The position numbers and the translations under genes are program-made. A stretch of DNA of 64,000 nucleotides from Pseudomonas frederiksbergensis (GTDB lineage: Bacteria > Pseudomonadota > Gammaproteobacteria > Pseudomonadales > Pseudomonadaceae), in assembly GCF_001952935.1 (NCBI RefSeq), contig NZ_CP018319.1, positions 857,501-921,500 on the forward strand, given 5' to 3'. The notes beneath the pieces are model-generated. The model saw only the letters and a list, made by a program, of their open reading frames with translations. It had not been told where the DNA came from and ran no database searches. Positions 12,109-22,848 of the stretch are shown one piece after another. How positions within the stretch are numbered: the stretch's first letter is position 1; the number at the start of each line of letters is the position of its first letter.

Positions 12109-12807
12109 TCAGTGCTTCCGCGGGGCCAGATAGCCCAGCCAGCGGCGCTCGGCCAGTTTGAACATCCGCACCAGAATGAACGTCAGGCACAGGTAGAACA
12201 CGCCGGCGGTGATGTAGGCTTCGAACGGCAGGTAGTACTGAGCGTTGACCGTGCGCGCGGCACCGGTGATGTCGATCAGGGTCACGATGGACGCCAGACT
12301 GGTGGTCTGCAGCATCATGATCACTTCGTTGCTGTACTGCGGCAGCGCCCGGCGCAGGGCCGACGGCAGCAAGATGCGCTTGTACATCTTGTAGCGCGAC
12401 ATGCCCATCGCCTTGGCCGCTTCGATCTCACCATTGGGCGTGGCCCGCAGGCTGCCGGCGATGATTTCAGCGGTGTAGGCGCTGGTGTTGATCGCGAAGG
12501 CCAGGCACGCACAGAACGTCGCGCTGGACAGCCATGGCCAGAGGAAGCTTTCACGAACCGCTTCGAACTGCGCCAGGCCGTAGTAGATCAAAAACAGCTG
12601 CACCAGCATCGGCGTGCCGCGGATCACGTAGGTGTAGAGCCAGGCGCTCATGTTGACGGCCGCGTTTTTCGAGACGCGCATCAAGCCCAGCGGCAAGGCG
12701 CACAGCAAGCCGAAAAACAGCGACAGCGCGAGCAATTTGAGGGTGGTCAGCAGGCCGCCGAAGTACAGCGGCAGGGCCTCCCAAATGACGTTGTAGTCGA
12801 AGATCAT
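12109..12807 (-). CDS. aotM: Arginine/ornithine ABC transporter permease AotM
   Basis: A 232-residue inner-membrane permease of the HisM/GlnP type. Membrane segments are visible near residues 18-40, 55-75, 90-105 and 190-215, and the EAA coupling loop is EIEAAKAMGMSRYKMYKRILLP. It forms the transmembrane channel with AotQ. Its ATG overlaps the aotQ stop by four bases (ATGA). Confidence 0.93.
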   Translation of the reverse strand: MIFDYNVIWEALPLYFGGLLTTLKLLALSLFFGLLCALPLGLMRVSKNAAVNMSAWLYTYVIRGTPMLVQLFLIYYGLAQFEAVRESFLWPWLSSATFCACLAFAINTSAYTAEIIAGSLRATPNGEIEAAKAMGMSRYKMYKRILLPSALRRALPQYSNEVIMMLQTTSLASIVTLIDITGAARTVNAQYYLPFEAYITAGVFYLCLTFILVRMFKLAERRWLGYLAPRKH

Positions 12808-13493
12808 AGATCAGCCGCCCTTACGCCTACCGAGTAGCGCTTCTCAAGGTGACGCAATGCGAGCAACGAGACGCTGGTGATCACCAGGTACATTGCCGCT
12901 ACTGCGAGGAAGAAGGTGAAAGGCTCGCGGGTGGCATCTGCCGCCTGCTTGGCCTTGAACATCATGTCTTGCAGCCCCACCACCGAAATCAGCGCGGTGG
13001 CCTTGGTCAGTACCAGCCAGTTGTTGGTGAAACCGGGAATCGCCAGGCGAATCATCTGTGGCACCAACACCCGGAAGAACACCTGAAAACTGCTCATGCC
13101 GTACGCCATGCCCGCTTCTGCCTGACCTTTCGGGATTGCCATGAAGGCACCACGGAAGGTTTCCGACAGGTACGCACCGAAGATGAAGCCCAGGGTGCCG
13201 ATACCGGCGGCCAACGGGTTCAGGTCGATGTAGTCGTCAAAACCGAGCATCGGCGCGACGCGGTTGAGCAGGTCCTGACCGCCGTAGAAAATCAGCAGGA
13301 TCAGCACCAGGTCGGGAATCCCGCGGATCACCGTGGAATACAGGTCGCCCAGCCAGGCCAGCCAGCGAATCGGGGACAGACGCAGCGCAACGCCGATCAG
13401 ACCCAGAACAATGGCCAGGACCATGGACGACAAGGCGAGCTGAAGCGTCAGCCATGCACCATCGAGGATGACAGCCCCGTAGCCTTTCAACAT
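12804..13493 (-). CDS. aotQ: Arginine/ornithine ABC transporter permease AotQ
   Basis: A 229-residue HisQ-type permease starting MLKGYGAVILDGAWLTLQLAL. The EAA loop is GQAEAGMAYGMSSFQVFFRVLVPQ, which docks on AotP. Several hydrophobic helices fill the rest. It is second in the operon after aotJ; a strong hairpin lies in the aotJ-aotQ gap, and the gene is coupled to aotM by an ATGA overlap. Confidence 0.93.
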   Translation of the reverse strand: MLKGYGAVILDGAWLTLQLALSSMVLAIVLGLIGVALRLSPIRWLAWLGDLYSTVIRGIPDLVLILLIFYGGQDLLNRVAPMLGFDDYIDLNPLAAGIGTLGFIFGAYLSETFRGAFMAIPKGQAEAGMAYGMSSFQVFFRVLVPQMIRLAIPGFTNNWLVLTKATALISVVGLQDMMFKAKQAADATREPFTFFLAVAAMYLVITSVSLLALRHLEKRYSVGVRAADL

Positions 13494-13522
13494 GATTCAG
13501 GTCCTCGAAAAGGGGGATGAAA

Positions 13523-13563
13523 AAATGGCGCAAACCTCAGAGATCCTGTTGCTTGCGCCATTT
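13523..13563 (-). promoter_or_regulatory. Intercistronic hairpin between aotJ and aotQ
   Basis: An 11-base perfect stem (AAATGGCGCAA / TTGCGCCATTT) sits just 3' of the aotJ stop codon. With no long U-run it fits an RNA-processing or partial-attenuation hairpin of the kind that raises binding-protein mRNA over permease mRNA. The role is inferred. Confidence 0.55.
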
Positions 13564-13584
13564 CGGACTTGTCGCCGGGACGTA

Positions 13585-14358
13585 TTACTTGCCGTAGATA
13601 TCGAAGGCGAAGTACTTGTCCTGGATTTGCTTGTACTTGCCGCTCTCACGAATGGCGGTGATCGCGGTGTTGATCTTGTCTTTCAGCGCGTCACCCTTGC
13701 GAACGGCGATACCTACGCCGTCGCCGAAGTATTTGACGTCGGTGAACGCCGGGCCAACGAAGGCGAAACCTTTGCCAGCGTCGGTTTTCAGGAAACCGTC
13801 ATCCAGCAGCGTAGCGTCTGCCACGGTGCCGTCGAGGCGGCCAGCAGCCACGTCGAGGTAAATTTCGTTCTGCGAGCCGTAAGGCTTGATCTCGGCACCC
13901 AGCGGAGCCAGCACTTCACGGGCGAAACGCTCGTGGATCGAACCACGTTGCACGCCGATGTTCTTGCCCTTGAGCTCAGCCAGGCTGTCGCTGACTGGAG
14001 TGCCGGCCTTCATGACCAGGCGAGCCGGAGTGTTGTAGTACTTGTTGGTGAAGTCCACGGACTTCTTGCGGTCTTCAGTGATCGACATGGACGACAGGAT
14101 CGCGTCGATCTTGCGCACTTTGAGTGCCGGGATCAGGCCGTCGAACTCTTGCTCGACCCATACGCACTTGACCTTCATCTCTTCGCACAGAGCATTGCCG
14201 ATGTCGTAGTCGAAACCAACGATGCTGCCGTCCGGCGCCTTGGAGGCGAACGGAGGGTAAGCTGCTTCGATACCGATTTTTACGGGCTTGTCATCGGCGA
14301 AAGTCGGCAGGGACAGCACGGACAGTGCCAGGGCGCCAAGCAGCACGAGTTTCTTCAT
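13585..14358 (-). CDS. aotJ: Arginine/ornithine periplasmic binding protein AotJ
   Basis: A 257-residue type 2 (SBP family 3) binding protein. The chosen start [25 protein letters not shown] gives a classical signal peptide ending near residue 23, with GGAGT upstream of the ATG; the frame extends further upstream but would spoil the signal. Family landmarks are [27 protein letters not shown] and [23 protein letters not shown]. It delivers arginine/ornithine to AotQMP. It is first in the operon, with an ArgR-type half-site about 170 bases upstream. Confidence 0.94.
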   Translation of the reverse strand: MKKLVLLGALALSVLSLPTFADDKPVKIGIEAAYPPFASKAPDGSIVGFDYDIGNALCEEMKVKCVWVEQEFDGLIPALKVRKIDAILSSMSITEDRKKSVDFTNKYYNTPARLVMKAGTPVSDSLAELKGKNIGVQRGSIHERFAREVLAPLGAEIKPYGSQNEIYLDVAAGRLDGTVADATLLDDGFLKTDAGKGFAFVGPAFTDVKYFGDGVGIAVRKGDALKDKINTAITAIRESGKYKQIQDKYFAFDIYGK

Positions 14359-14526
14359 CTTGGGACTCCATCGGTAAAGGGCTAAAACGGCAGAGTGAGC
14401 GATAGCCCAATATGCGAATGAGTGGAACCGCAAAGCGGTGCTGCGTCGGAGCAATTGCGCGCTTTTTTCAACGCGAGCAACAACGAGCGAGTGATCGGCA
14501 TTCTAACGACAGGCCCGAAGCCGATA

Positions 14527-14542
14527 TTTCTTCAATGCGACA
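14527..14542 (-). promoter_or_regulatory. Candidate ArgR half-site upstream of aotJ
   Basis: The minus strand reads TGTCGCATTGAAGAAA, an exact TGTCGC-N8-AA match sharing TGTCGCATTG with the site upstream of aruC. It is about 170 bases before the aotJ ATG. I found no convincing second half-site at 20-21 base spacing. Confidence 0.5.
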
Positions 14543-14872
14543 ACTAATTACAGAAGCACCGAGAAAGCCGCTTGGGCGCGTTGACAGCCTTGCAAATTCA
14601 TGCAAGAGCAAAAGACAGTGAACCGATCTATGCTGCAAATTGCGGGCCTATTATTGGCAAACCCTTCTAATCCGGCAAGCGCAGCGTTGTGTCTTATTTT
14701 TTATGGGTGATTAAGAGGACCTGAAACCGGGCTTTGCGTTTCCCAATGCCCCGTTGCCGGGCGGAAGGTTACACATTTAGTTACTTGAAGGCTTGCGGGT
14801 AACAATGGGAAATCGCCTACAGACGAAGCCGATAATTATTGGCCGTTGTTGATGTGGTGCCTGACAGGACGC

Positions 14873-14966
14873 CTTCGCGAGCAAGCCCGCTCCCACAGGG
14901 GATCTGCGCTTGGCAAAATCTTATGCTCACTGGAGATCAACTGTGGGAGCGGGCTTGCTCGCGAAG
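14873..14966. repeat. REP pair, outward arrangement
   Basis: Two REP units occur as CTTCGCGAGCAAGCCCGCTC followed by TGTGGGAGCGGGCTTGCTCG, the opposite relative order to the doublets at 2.4 and 53.7 kb. Confidence 0.85.
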
Positions 14967-15001
14967 AGGCCCGAACTGCCACTGCAAAAACATCAGGCAA
15001 C

Positions 15002-15039
15002 AAAAAAGCCCCGCCAAGCGCAATGCCGGGCGGGGCTTC
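15002..15039 (-). terminator. Rho-independent terminator of acsA
   Basis: The minus strand reads GAAGCCCCGCC, a loop, then GGCGGGGC and a run of six Ts, about 20 bases after the acsA stop. Confidence 0.85.
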
Positions 15040-15059
15040 GATGACTCAGGAACGGCGGC

Positions 15060-17015
<1,956 letters not shown>

Positions 17016-17429
17016 CTTTTTTACCTCGGTGGAATAGTTGTTTTTGTATGACCCCAGTTGTAGCCGGGCCGGGCCTATAGAACCATTCGACGATGGTAGT
17101 AACAAGCCCCTACAAAATGTGGCTATACCTCGCCGATGCGCTCAAGAGCGGTGATTTCAGGGGCTTTGGGCATTTATTAAATTGGCTTCATCAGCGAACC
17201 AAAGGTCGCTTTTCGAGGATTGTTACAGGATCTGCCAATAGTGTTTATCAAAAGCACGCCTATATGAATCTAAACCCCACGCCTAAAATCAGCCTCGCCA
17301 ACCAGGCAACGTGATTAACCAAGTTGCAGCCCCCACGAAGGCAGTTAATCCAAAACCAGTACTTAAGTTCTACACGCAACCCCAAAAAGGTTGCGTGACC
17401 CCACTCGACCTCTAAAAGGTAAATCTGAA
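17016..17429. other. Intergenic region between acsA and the DUF2790 gene
   Basis: A 414-base divergent spacer with no credible ORF. It must hold the acsA promoter on the minus strand and the promoter of the small secreted-protein gene on the plus strand. Apart from the hairpin at 17373-17397 I see no recognisable operator. Confidence 0.5.
17373..17397 (+). promoter_or_regulatory. Leader hairpin upstream of the DUF2790 gene
   Basis: A perfect 9-base stem (CACGCAACC / GGTTGCGTG) with an A-rich seven-base loop sits 32 bases before the ATG. It could be a leader structure or the terminator of a short upstream transcript; there is no U-run. Confidence 0.4.
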
Positions 17430-17693
17430 ATGAAAGCTTTATTAGTTCTGGCCCTCAGCAGCCTGTGCGCAACCGCCATGGCAGACGAGGTCCCGACTGA
17501 TGTCGCACAGCAGCAACCCGCCGTTGAGGAATACACTTACTCCACTCACCTGGACATCGCCAAAGTTATCTCCATGAGCGAAATCCCGAACGTCTGCGAA
17601 GTTGTTCCGGCGAAAATGGAATACGACGACTCCAAAGGCCAACGCCACATTCTTCGCTACAGCGTCATGGGTAACGGCTGCTCAAACGGCTAA
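17430..17693 (+). CDS. Small exported DUF2790-family protein
   Basis: An 87-residue protein with a signal peptide (MKALLVLALSSLCATAMADE, cleavage near residue 19). The mature part has HLDIAKVISMSEIPNVCEVVPAKMEYDDSKGQRHILRYSVMGNGCSNG, typical of the short DUF2790 proteins that occur in several copies in Pseudomonas genomes. Two Cys residues could form a periplasmic disulphide. AAAGGT precedes the start; a longer in-frame upstream start would bury the signal peptide. Function is unknown. Confidence 0.8.
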   Translation: MKALLVLALSSLCATAMADEVPTDVAQQQPAVEEYTYSTHLDIAKVISMSEIPNVCEVVPAKMEYDDSKGQRHILRYSVMGNGCSNG

Positions 17694-17881
17694 TCACCCG
17701 CTCTCACCATCCCAAGGTTCGACCCACCCGCCCGCTATTAAGGCAGATGAAGCGCCGAACCTTATGTATCGATTTATACGATTGGTTTAAGCGCTTATTT
17801 GCGCTTTTTAATCAAATTAGCTGGCGTAGTATGAATTCCACACCCAAGGCACAAAACGCCAACGAACCTGGAGCCACTACC

Positions 17882-18196
17882 ATGAAAACCAAATTGATCC
17901 TCGCCCTGACCCTCTCCGTCCTGGCCGCTAACACCTTCGCCGCTGACGGCTACGACCGTACCGGCTCGGCAGCTTTCACTACCGAAGCGGCTGTCGCTTC
18001 TGATGGTTACGACCATACCGGCTCGGCGTCTTTCGCTGCCGATGGTGCCGATCACGTCGGTGCAGGCAAACTCGCTTCTGACGGTTTTGATCACACCGGC
18101 GCCGCCAAAGTCGCTGCGGATGGCTTCGATCACACCGGTGCAGCCAAGGTCGCAGCGGATGGTTCCGACCACGTGGGTGCTGCCCGCCTCAGCTGA
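17882..18196 (+). CDS. Small exported protein with a 13-residue DGxDHTG repeat
   Basis: A 104-residue protein with signal peptide MKTKLILALTLSVLAANTFA. The whole mature chain is about six tandem units of roughly 13 residues with core (A/S)DGxDHTGxAxxA: ADGYDRTGSAAF, SDGYDHTGSASF, ADGADHVGAGKL, SDGFDHTGAAKV, ADGFDHTGAAKV and ADGSDHVGAARL. The regular Asp/His spacing suggests a metal- or surface-binding repeat, but I know no function. The start is the Met that begins the signal peptide. A hairpin terminator follows the stop codon. Confidence 0.75.
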   Translation: MKTKLILALTLSVLAANTFAADGYDRTGSAAFTTEAAVASDGYDHTGSASFAADGADHVGAGKLASDGFDHTGAAKVAADGFDHTGAAKVAADGSDHVGAARLS

Positions 18197-18214
18197 TCCT
18201 GGATGCGAACTCGC

Positions 18215-18236
18215 AGCCCGGCTTCGGTCGGGCTTA
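18215..18236 (+). terminator. Probable terminator of the repeat-protein gene
   Basis: An eight-pair stem AGCCCGGC-TTCG-GTCGGGCT with a stable TTCG loop lies 19 bases after the stop codon. Only a short, mixed T-rich tail follows. Confidence 0.55.
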
Positions 18237-18269
18237 GTTGTGTCTGGGAGCATCGAAAAGTGACTCAAA

Positions 18270-18285
18270 ACACAACATGTAGTGA
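18270..18285 (+). promoter_or_regulatory. Candidate NrdR box
   Basis: ACACAACATGTAGTGA differs from the NrdR consensus (acaCwAtATaTwGTgt) at three positions only. A poorer A-rich match starts 43 bases downstream, about four helical turns away. NrdR represses ribonucleotide reductase genes, which fits the nearby nrdB. Confidence 0.45.
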
Positions 18286-18713
18286 AAAACGCAGTTTTCT
18301 GGCTGTTTTTTGAACAAAAAAATAGTTGGCCAAAATTTATGAAAAAAAATCTTCACGCCCGACATCCAGCCAAAGCCCTATAAACCCTCGCTCCGACCGA
18401 AAAACCCGCCTTCTCGACCGCTGCATGCGCGGATTCGCCCCACCACGACCGCAAAAATTTCCCTATAATGCCGCCTTAAACGGGCCTGCAATATTCCCTT
18501 ACAGGGATAACAGCCAGTCTGAAGCCCACGCCGAAGTCTTCACCGATTTCTGCGCCCCTCAGAGGCTCTCGGAACCCCGTACAAAATTTATGTTTATTTG
18601 CCTGCGTGTACCGCTGCAAAAAACGCTATCCAACGCGGCCAGTACGGCCGTGTGAAAAACAACCAATCAGTTTTCACACGGGCATCTGGCCCTCACGCAG
18701 GAGACGACACGTC

Positions 18714-19964
18714 ATGCTGAGCTGGGACGAATTCGACAAAGAAGACAGCGGCGAAACCGTTGTAAAAGGCGCCAACGCCGGGCACGCAACTGAAGCCAAC
18801 ATGGACCGCCTCGACACCGCTGGTGGCGTCGCGGCTCAAGAAGCCCGCGCTGTCACCGCGTCCGACTCCGCCGCAATCGCCCGAGCAAAAGCTGCCCTGG
18901 ACAACCTCGACATCGCCGAAGGCCTCGCCGAACTCGAAGGCGCCTCCGCCCGTGTGGCTGTCGACGAAAAGCGCATGATCAACTGCCGCGCCGACCTTAA
19001 CCAACTCGTACCCTTCAAGTACGACTGGGCCTGGCAGAAGTACCTGGACGGTTGCGCAAACCACTGGATGCCGCAAGAAGTCAACATGACCGCCGACATC
19101 GCCCTCTGGAAAGACCCGGAAGGCCTGACCGACGACGAGCGCCGCATCGTCATGCGTAACCTCGGCTTCTTCTCCACCGCCGACTCCCTGGTTGCCAACA
19201 ACCTGGTCCTGGCCGTGTACCGCCTGATCACCAACCCGGAATGCCGCCAGTACATCCTGCGCCAGGCGTTCGAAGAGGCGATCCACACCCACGCCTACCA
19301 GTACTGCATCGAATCGTTGGCCATGGATGAAGGCGAGATCTTCAACATGTACCACGAGATCCCATCGGTCGCGAAAAAAGCCACCTGGGGCCTCAAATAC
19401 ACCCGTTCGATCTCCGATCCGAAGTTCGAAACCGGCACCGTCGAAACCGACAAAGAGCTGCTGCGCAACCTGATCGCCTACTACTGCGTTCTGGAAGGCA
19501 TCTTCTTCTACTGCGGCTTCACCCAGATCCTCTCCATGGGCCGTCGCAACAAAATGACCGGCGTCGCCGAGCAGTTCCAATACATCCTGCGCGACGAATC
19601 CATGCACCTGAACTTCGGCATCGACGTGATCAACCAGATCAAAATCGAAAACCCACACCTGTGGGATGCTGAAATGAAGGAAGAAGCTTCGCAGATGATT
19701 CTGCAGGGCACTCAGCTGGAAATCGAATACGCTCGCGACACCATGCCTCGCGGCGTGTTGGGCATGAACGCGGCGATGATGGAGGACTACCTGAAGTTCA
19801 TCGCGAACCGTCGCCTGTCGCAGATCGGTTTGAAAGAAGAGTATCCAGGGACGACTAACCCGTTCCCTTGGATGAGCGAGATTATGGACTTGAAGAAAGA
19901 GAAGAATTTCTTTGAGACTCGGGTTATTGAGTATCAGACTGGTGGGGCGTTGAGCTGGGATTGA
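18714..19964 (+). CDS. nrdB: Class Ia ribonucleotide reductase beta subunit NrdB
   Basis: A 416-residue protein starting [15 protein letters not shown] with CAGGAGA upstream. It houses the di-iron centre and tyrosyl radical that power NrdA. Iron ligands are visible in [28 protein letters not shown] and [15 protein letters not shown]; the tail [10 protein letters not shown] is the likely NrdA-docking end. The ~60-residue N-terminal extension is normal for pseudomonads. No nrdA is next to it; upstream are unrelated small secreted-protein genes and downstream a terminator, so it is transcribed alone here. Confidence 0.95.
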   Translation: MLSWDEFDKEDSGETVVKGANAGHATEANMDRLDTAGGVAAQEARAVTASDSAAIARAKAALDNLDIAEGLAELEGASARVAVDEKRMINCRADLNQLVPFKYDWAWQKYLDGCANHWMPQEVNMTADIALWKDPEGLTDDERRIVMRNLGFFSTADSLVANNLVLAVYRLITNPECRQYILRQAFEEAIHTHAYQYCIESLAMDEGEIFNMYHEIPSVAKKATWGLKYTRSISDPKFETGTVETDKELLRNLIAYYCVLEGIFFYCGFTQILSMGRRNKMTGVAEQFQYILRDESMHLNFGIDVINQIKIENPHLWDAEMKEEASQMILQGTQLEIEYARDTMPRGVLGMNAAMMEDYLKFIANRRLSQIGLKEEYPGTTNPFPWMSEIMDLKKEKNFFETRVIEYQTGGALSWD

Positions 19965-20021
19965 TTCTCGAGCTAACCGCGATTTGACGATTGCCGTCTG
20001 AATCGACAATTCGAAAAAGCA

Positions 20022-20061
20022 AAAGCCCCGATCTGATCGTCGATCTGATCGGGGCTTTTTT
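20022..20061 (+). terminator. Rho-independent terminator of nrdB
   Basis: GCCCCGATC pairs with GATCGGGGC around an inner GATCG/CGATC stem, followed by TTTTTT, about 60 bases after the nrdB stop. Confidence 0.85.
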
Positions 20062-20086
20062 ATGAGCGATGGGTAGTCCTTTTCCA

Positions 20087-20480
20087 TCCCTACGCGACAA
20101 CGCTAAATCTCCTACAGCACTTACAGTCGTATCCGCATTGATGCCCGCTCAAAGCACCTCTAAGCTCCATTGCAGGTGCCTAAGAAACGCCCAACGTAGA
20201 AGCTTGGCCAATCACACAGACGCACAATTCACCTTTGGGTGATTTGTCGCTCGACAGTGACGGCTTTGCTCGTTGGGATTTCTTAAATCCACTCTACGTT
20301 GGGGTCAGGCCCTCCAAAATCTAAACGTAGAGGTCATGGATATGTCCGTAAGCGTCCAGCGAAGTCACCTTCCTAACGCCTGCGCAGCGGGCATGAGTGC
20401 CTAGCTACATAAATGCGTCATCTGTCGACCGAAGGCGACTGGACTACCAATCGCCAAGGGTCGATTTTTCGCAGATGCAG
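20087..20480. other. Non-coding stretch at the edge of an accessory region
   Basis: I see no supported gene here. Short inverted segments (CTCTACGTT near 20292 and AACGTAGAG near 20325) hint at a decayed element. It marks the step from core nrdB to the GNAT/IS66/HNH block. Confidence 0.35.
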
Positions 20481-20990
20481 CTAGCGAAGCGCACGACACT
20501 CAAGATCCTTGAGGTCGGTCAGATCTACCAACTGCTTGCGCATAGGCACGCATGCCAATTGGAGCCCGGAGGGGGAGTTGTAAACAGCTTGGGCGCTTCC
20601 GGTGAAGCCACAGCGCTGATAAAAATTTTCAGCATTCAGCGTGGCTTCAAGGTGGATCTCAGCAAGTCCCGCCTTTCGTGCTAAATGCTCAAGATGAGTG
20701 ACCATCTTTTTACCTATGCCTTGGCCCATGAACTTGGGTAACACGAAGATTGCCTCCAGTTCCCCGCTCTGGAGATTTATCAGCCCTGTAGCCACAGGAA
20801 GTCCATTGACGCACGCCAAGTGATAATCTTCTTCCACCCAGGATCTGTATTTATCCGTGAGTGGAACGCAAGTCCAAGCCACCACTTGAGCATTCGTGTA
20901 AACGGTGCTGCATTGGTTCTGAATTGCCTGAAAGCGGATATCGAATGCTGCCTCAGCATCACAACGCTCGGCTCGACGAATCTGCAACAT
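20481..20990 (-). CDS. GNAT-family N-acetyltransferase
   Basis: A 169-residue protein. The start MLQIRRAERCDAE is chosen over a Met eight codons upstream because AGGAGAG lies seven bases before it. The acetyl-CoA-binding motif A is EAIFVLPKFMGQGIGKKMVTHLE (QGIGKK pyrophosphate loop), and the motif B region is NAENFYQRCGF. The substrate cannot be read from the sequence. It is isolated between a non-coding stretch and an IS66 element, and a stray terminator lies just upstream of it. Confidence 0.85.
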   Translation of the reverse strand: MLQIRRAERCDAEAAFDIRFQAIQNQCSTVYTNAQVVAWTCVPLTDKYRSWVEEDYHLACVNGLPVATGLINLQSGELEAIFVLPKFMGQGIGKKMVTHLEHLARKAGLAEIHLEATLNAENFYQRCGFTGSAQAVYNSPSGLQLACVPMRKQLVDLTDLKDLECRALR

Positions 20991-21028
20991 CTTCACTCTC
21001 CTGAGATAGGCCATTCTGAACGGAGAAT

Positions 21029-21060
21029 GAAAAAGCCCCGTCCATTCCTGGCGGGGCTTT
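21029..21060. terminator. Bidirectional hairpin terminator upstream of the GNAT gene
   Basis: AAAAGCCCCG, a loop, then CGGGGCTTT. With A-rich and T-rich flanks it can act on both strands. On the minus strand it would end a transcript arriving from the side now occupied by IS66, so its original gene may have been displaced. Confidence 0.7.
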
Positions 21061-21209
21061 AGTCAATGCACCTAGTACCTACGCGCGCATCACCTTATGG
21101 CCCGCCAAAGGCGGTCATCAAGGTGTGCATCATGTTCAGTCGGTAGGTAATAGTCATTGATTTATAGTCGGGGGATTTATCTCGACTGTCAATATTGGCG
21201 CCTATAAAC

Positions 21210-22787
21210 CTATGCATGCTGTCGAGCAGGCGTCCACCGGTGTGGCAGCAACTCTGTAATTTCACTCGCCCGATGCGTCGGCAGTCGCATCAGCACATCT
21301 TTGAGATAGGCATACGGATCATGCCCATTCATGCGTGCCGACTGGATCAGGCTCATGATGGCCGCCGCCCGTTTGCCGCTTCGTAGCGACCCTGCGAAGA
21401 GCCAGTTCTTGCGTCCAAGAGCCCATGGCCGAATCTGATTCTCGGCCCAATTGTTGTCAATGGGTACGGCCCCGTCATCGAGGTAGCGCGATAGCGCTGC
21501 CCAGCGTTTCAGGCTGTAATCCAGTGCTTTGCTGATAGCCGAACCTTCGGGCACAAGATCACGCTGGGCGATCATCCAGGCATGCAGCATATCCATCACC
21601 GGCACCGCCTTTTCTTGCCGTATTCGACGGCGTAAATCCGGTTTCTGGTATCGGACTTCACTTTCGATTTCGTAAAGCAACTGGATGTAGCGCAGCGCCT
21701 GTTCGGCGAGCATGCTCTTGTTGGTGGCATGCAATTCGAAGAACTTGCGCCGTGCATGGGCCATGCAGCCGATCTCGGTCACGCCGAGTTCAAAGCTGGC
21801 CTTGTAACCGCCAAAATCATCACACACCAGCTTGCCCTTCCAGTCTTGCAGGAAGTTGCGAGCATGCTCACCGGCGCGGCTGGGGCTGAAGTCGTAGACG
21901 ACAGCTGCTGTTTCGCAGAATTGGCTGGTGGCGTAGGCCCAGACATAAGAACGGTGGGTTTTCTTCGAGCCTGGCGCGAGCATCTGCACCGGTGTTTCAT
22001 CCGCGTGGACGACCTCCTGGCCGAGCACTACGTCGCGCAGCGCATCGAACAGAGGCTGCAACTGCACGCCAGTAACGCCAACCCATTGAGCCAACGTTGA
22101 ACGTGGAATCGCCAAGCCAGCTCGACCAAAGATCGACTCCTGCCGGTAAAGCGGCAGATGGTCAGCAAACTTCGCGATCATGACGTGAGCAAGTAGCCCA
22201 GCAGTCGGGATGCCCTTGTCGATGACCTGCGCCGGAACCGGCGCCTGGATCAGCGTTTCGCAGTCATCGCAGACCCACTTGCCACGAACATGACGCTCGA
22301 CGATGAATACGCCGGGCGTGTAGTCGAGTTTCTCGCTGACGTCCTCACCGATGCGCTTGAGTGCGCAGCCACATGGGCAGTGAGTATTGCCCGGTTCGTG
22401 ATGGATCAATGTGCGTGGAAACTCTGCCGGCAACGCAGTGCGCTTAGGCTTCCGCTTTTGCTCGGTCGGCGACGGAGCGGCTTGCAAGGCTTGAAGCTCT
22501 GCTTCAATCGCCGCGATATCGGTATCGATCAGGTCATCGAGCAAGCTGGCCTGCTGCGGATTCAGCTGCTCGCTGCGCTTGGCAAACTTCAAACGCTTGA
22601 GTTGTGCGATCTCGTGGGTCAGCTTCTCGATCACCGTTTGGTCACGGTTGATCTTCTGGCCCATCGTATCAACCGTCTTACCCAGCGTGTCGACTTGATG
22701 ATCGAGAGTCTCGACACGCTGCATCAACTGCGCCGCCAACGCGCGCAGTTGTTCAGGATTCAGGTGGTCGAGATAGGGGAAAATCAT
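21210..22787 (-). CDS. tnpC: IS66 transposase TnpC
   Basis: A 525-residue DDE transposase. In order it has an N-terminal leucine-zipper-like coiled coil (about 10-70), a Cys-rich zinc-binding segment (HCPCGCALKRIG and CDDCETL), then the catalytic domain with VVHADETPVQML (first Asp), LVCDDFGGYKASFE (second Asp) and DNNWAENQIRPWALGRKNWLFAGS (catalytic Glu). The C-terminal IS66 tail is present, so it appears intact. It moves the element together with TnpA and TnpB. Confidence 0.95.
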   Translation of the reverse strand: MIFPYLDHLNPEQLRALAAQLMQRVETLDHQVDTLGKTVDTMGQKINRDQTVIEKLTHEIAQLKRLKFAKRSEQLNPQQASLLDDLIDTDIAAIEAELQALQAAPSPTEQKRKPKRTALPAEFPRTLIHHEPGNTHCPCGCALKRIGEDVSEKLDYTPGVFIVERHVRGKWVCDDCETLIQAPVPAQVIDKGIPTAGLLAHVMIAKFADHLPLYRQESIFGRAGLAIPRSTLAQWVGVTGVQLQPLFDALRDVVLGQEVVHADETPVQMLAPGSKKTHRSYVWAYATSQFCETAAVVYDFSPSRAGEHARNFLQDWKGKLVCDDFGGYKASFELGVTEIGCMAHARRKFFELHATNKSMLAEQALRYIQLLYEIESEVRYQKPDLRRRIRQEKAVPVMDMLHAWMIAQRDLVPEGSAISKALDYSLKRWAALSRYLDDGAVPIDNNWAENQIRPWALGRKNWLFAGSLRSGKRAAAIMSLIQSARMNGHDPYAYLKDVLMRLPTHRASEITELLPHRWTPARQHA

Positions 22788-22848
22788 GGTGCCGATTTTG
22801 CCAGAGCAGACAATTCGCGGCGATAGAGCGATAGGCTAATGGCAGCCG

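Larger units (their letters stand above)
14359..15059. other. Intergenic region aotJ-acsA: aotJ promoter side, REP pair, acsA terminator
   Basis: This 700-base gap has no convincing gene. It holds the aotJ upstream region with an ArgR half-site near 14527, an A+T-rich stretch around 14640-14720, two inverted REP units at 14873-14966 and the acsA terminator at 15002-15039. Confidence 0.6.
18197..18713. other. Long upstream region of nrdB
   Basis: This 517-base stretch has no convincing gene. It contains a terminator hairpin, an NrdR-like box at 18270, a TATAAA at 18378-18383, a perfect TATAAT at 18464-18469 and, nearer nrdB, an inverted repeat (CGTGTGAAAA ... TTTTCACACG, about 18649-18681). 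The transcript from TATAAT would have a leader of about 240 bases. Confidence 0.5.

Noticed and set aside
18693..20087. 464-codon minus-strand open frame opposite nrdB
   Set aside because: It is an antisense shadow of nrdB and includes the terminator; no recognisable protein pattern.
20087..20480. Possible gene remnant upstream of the GNAT gene
   Set aside because: Only short open frames without family resemblance; reported as a non-coding stretch.
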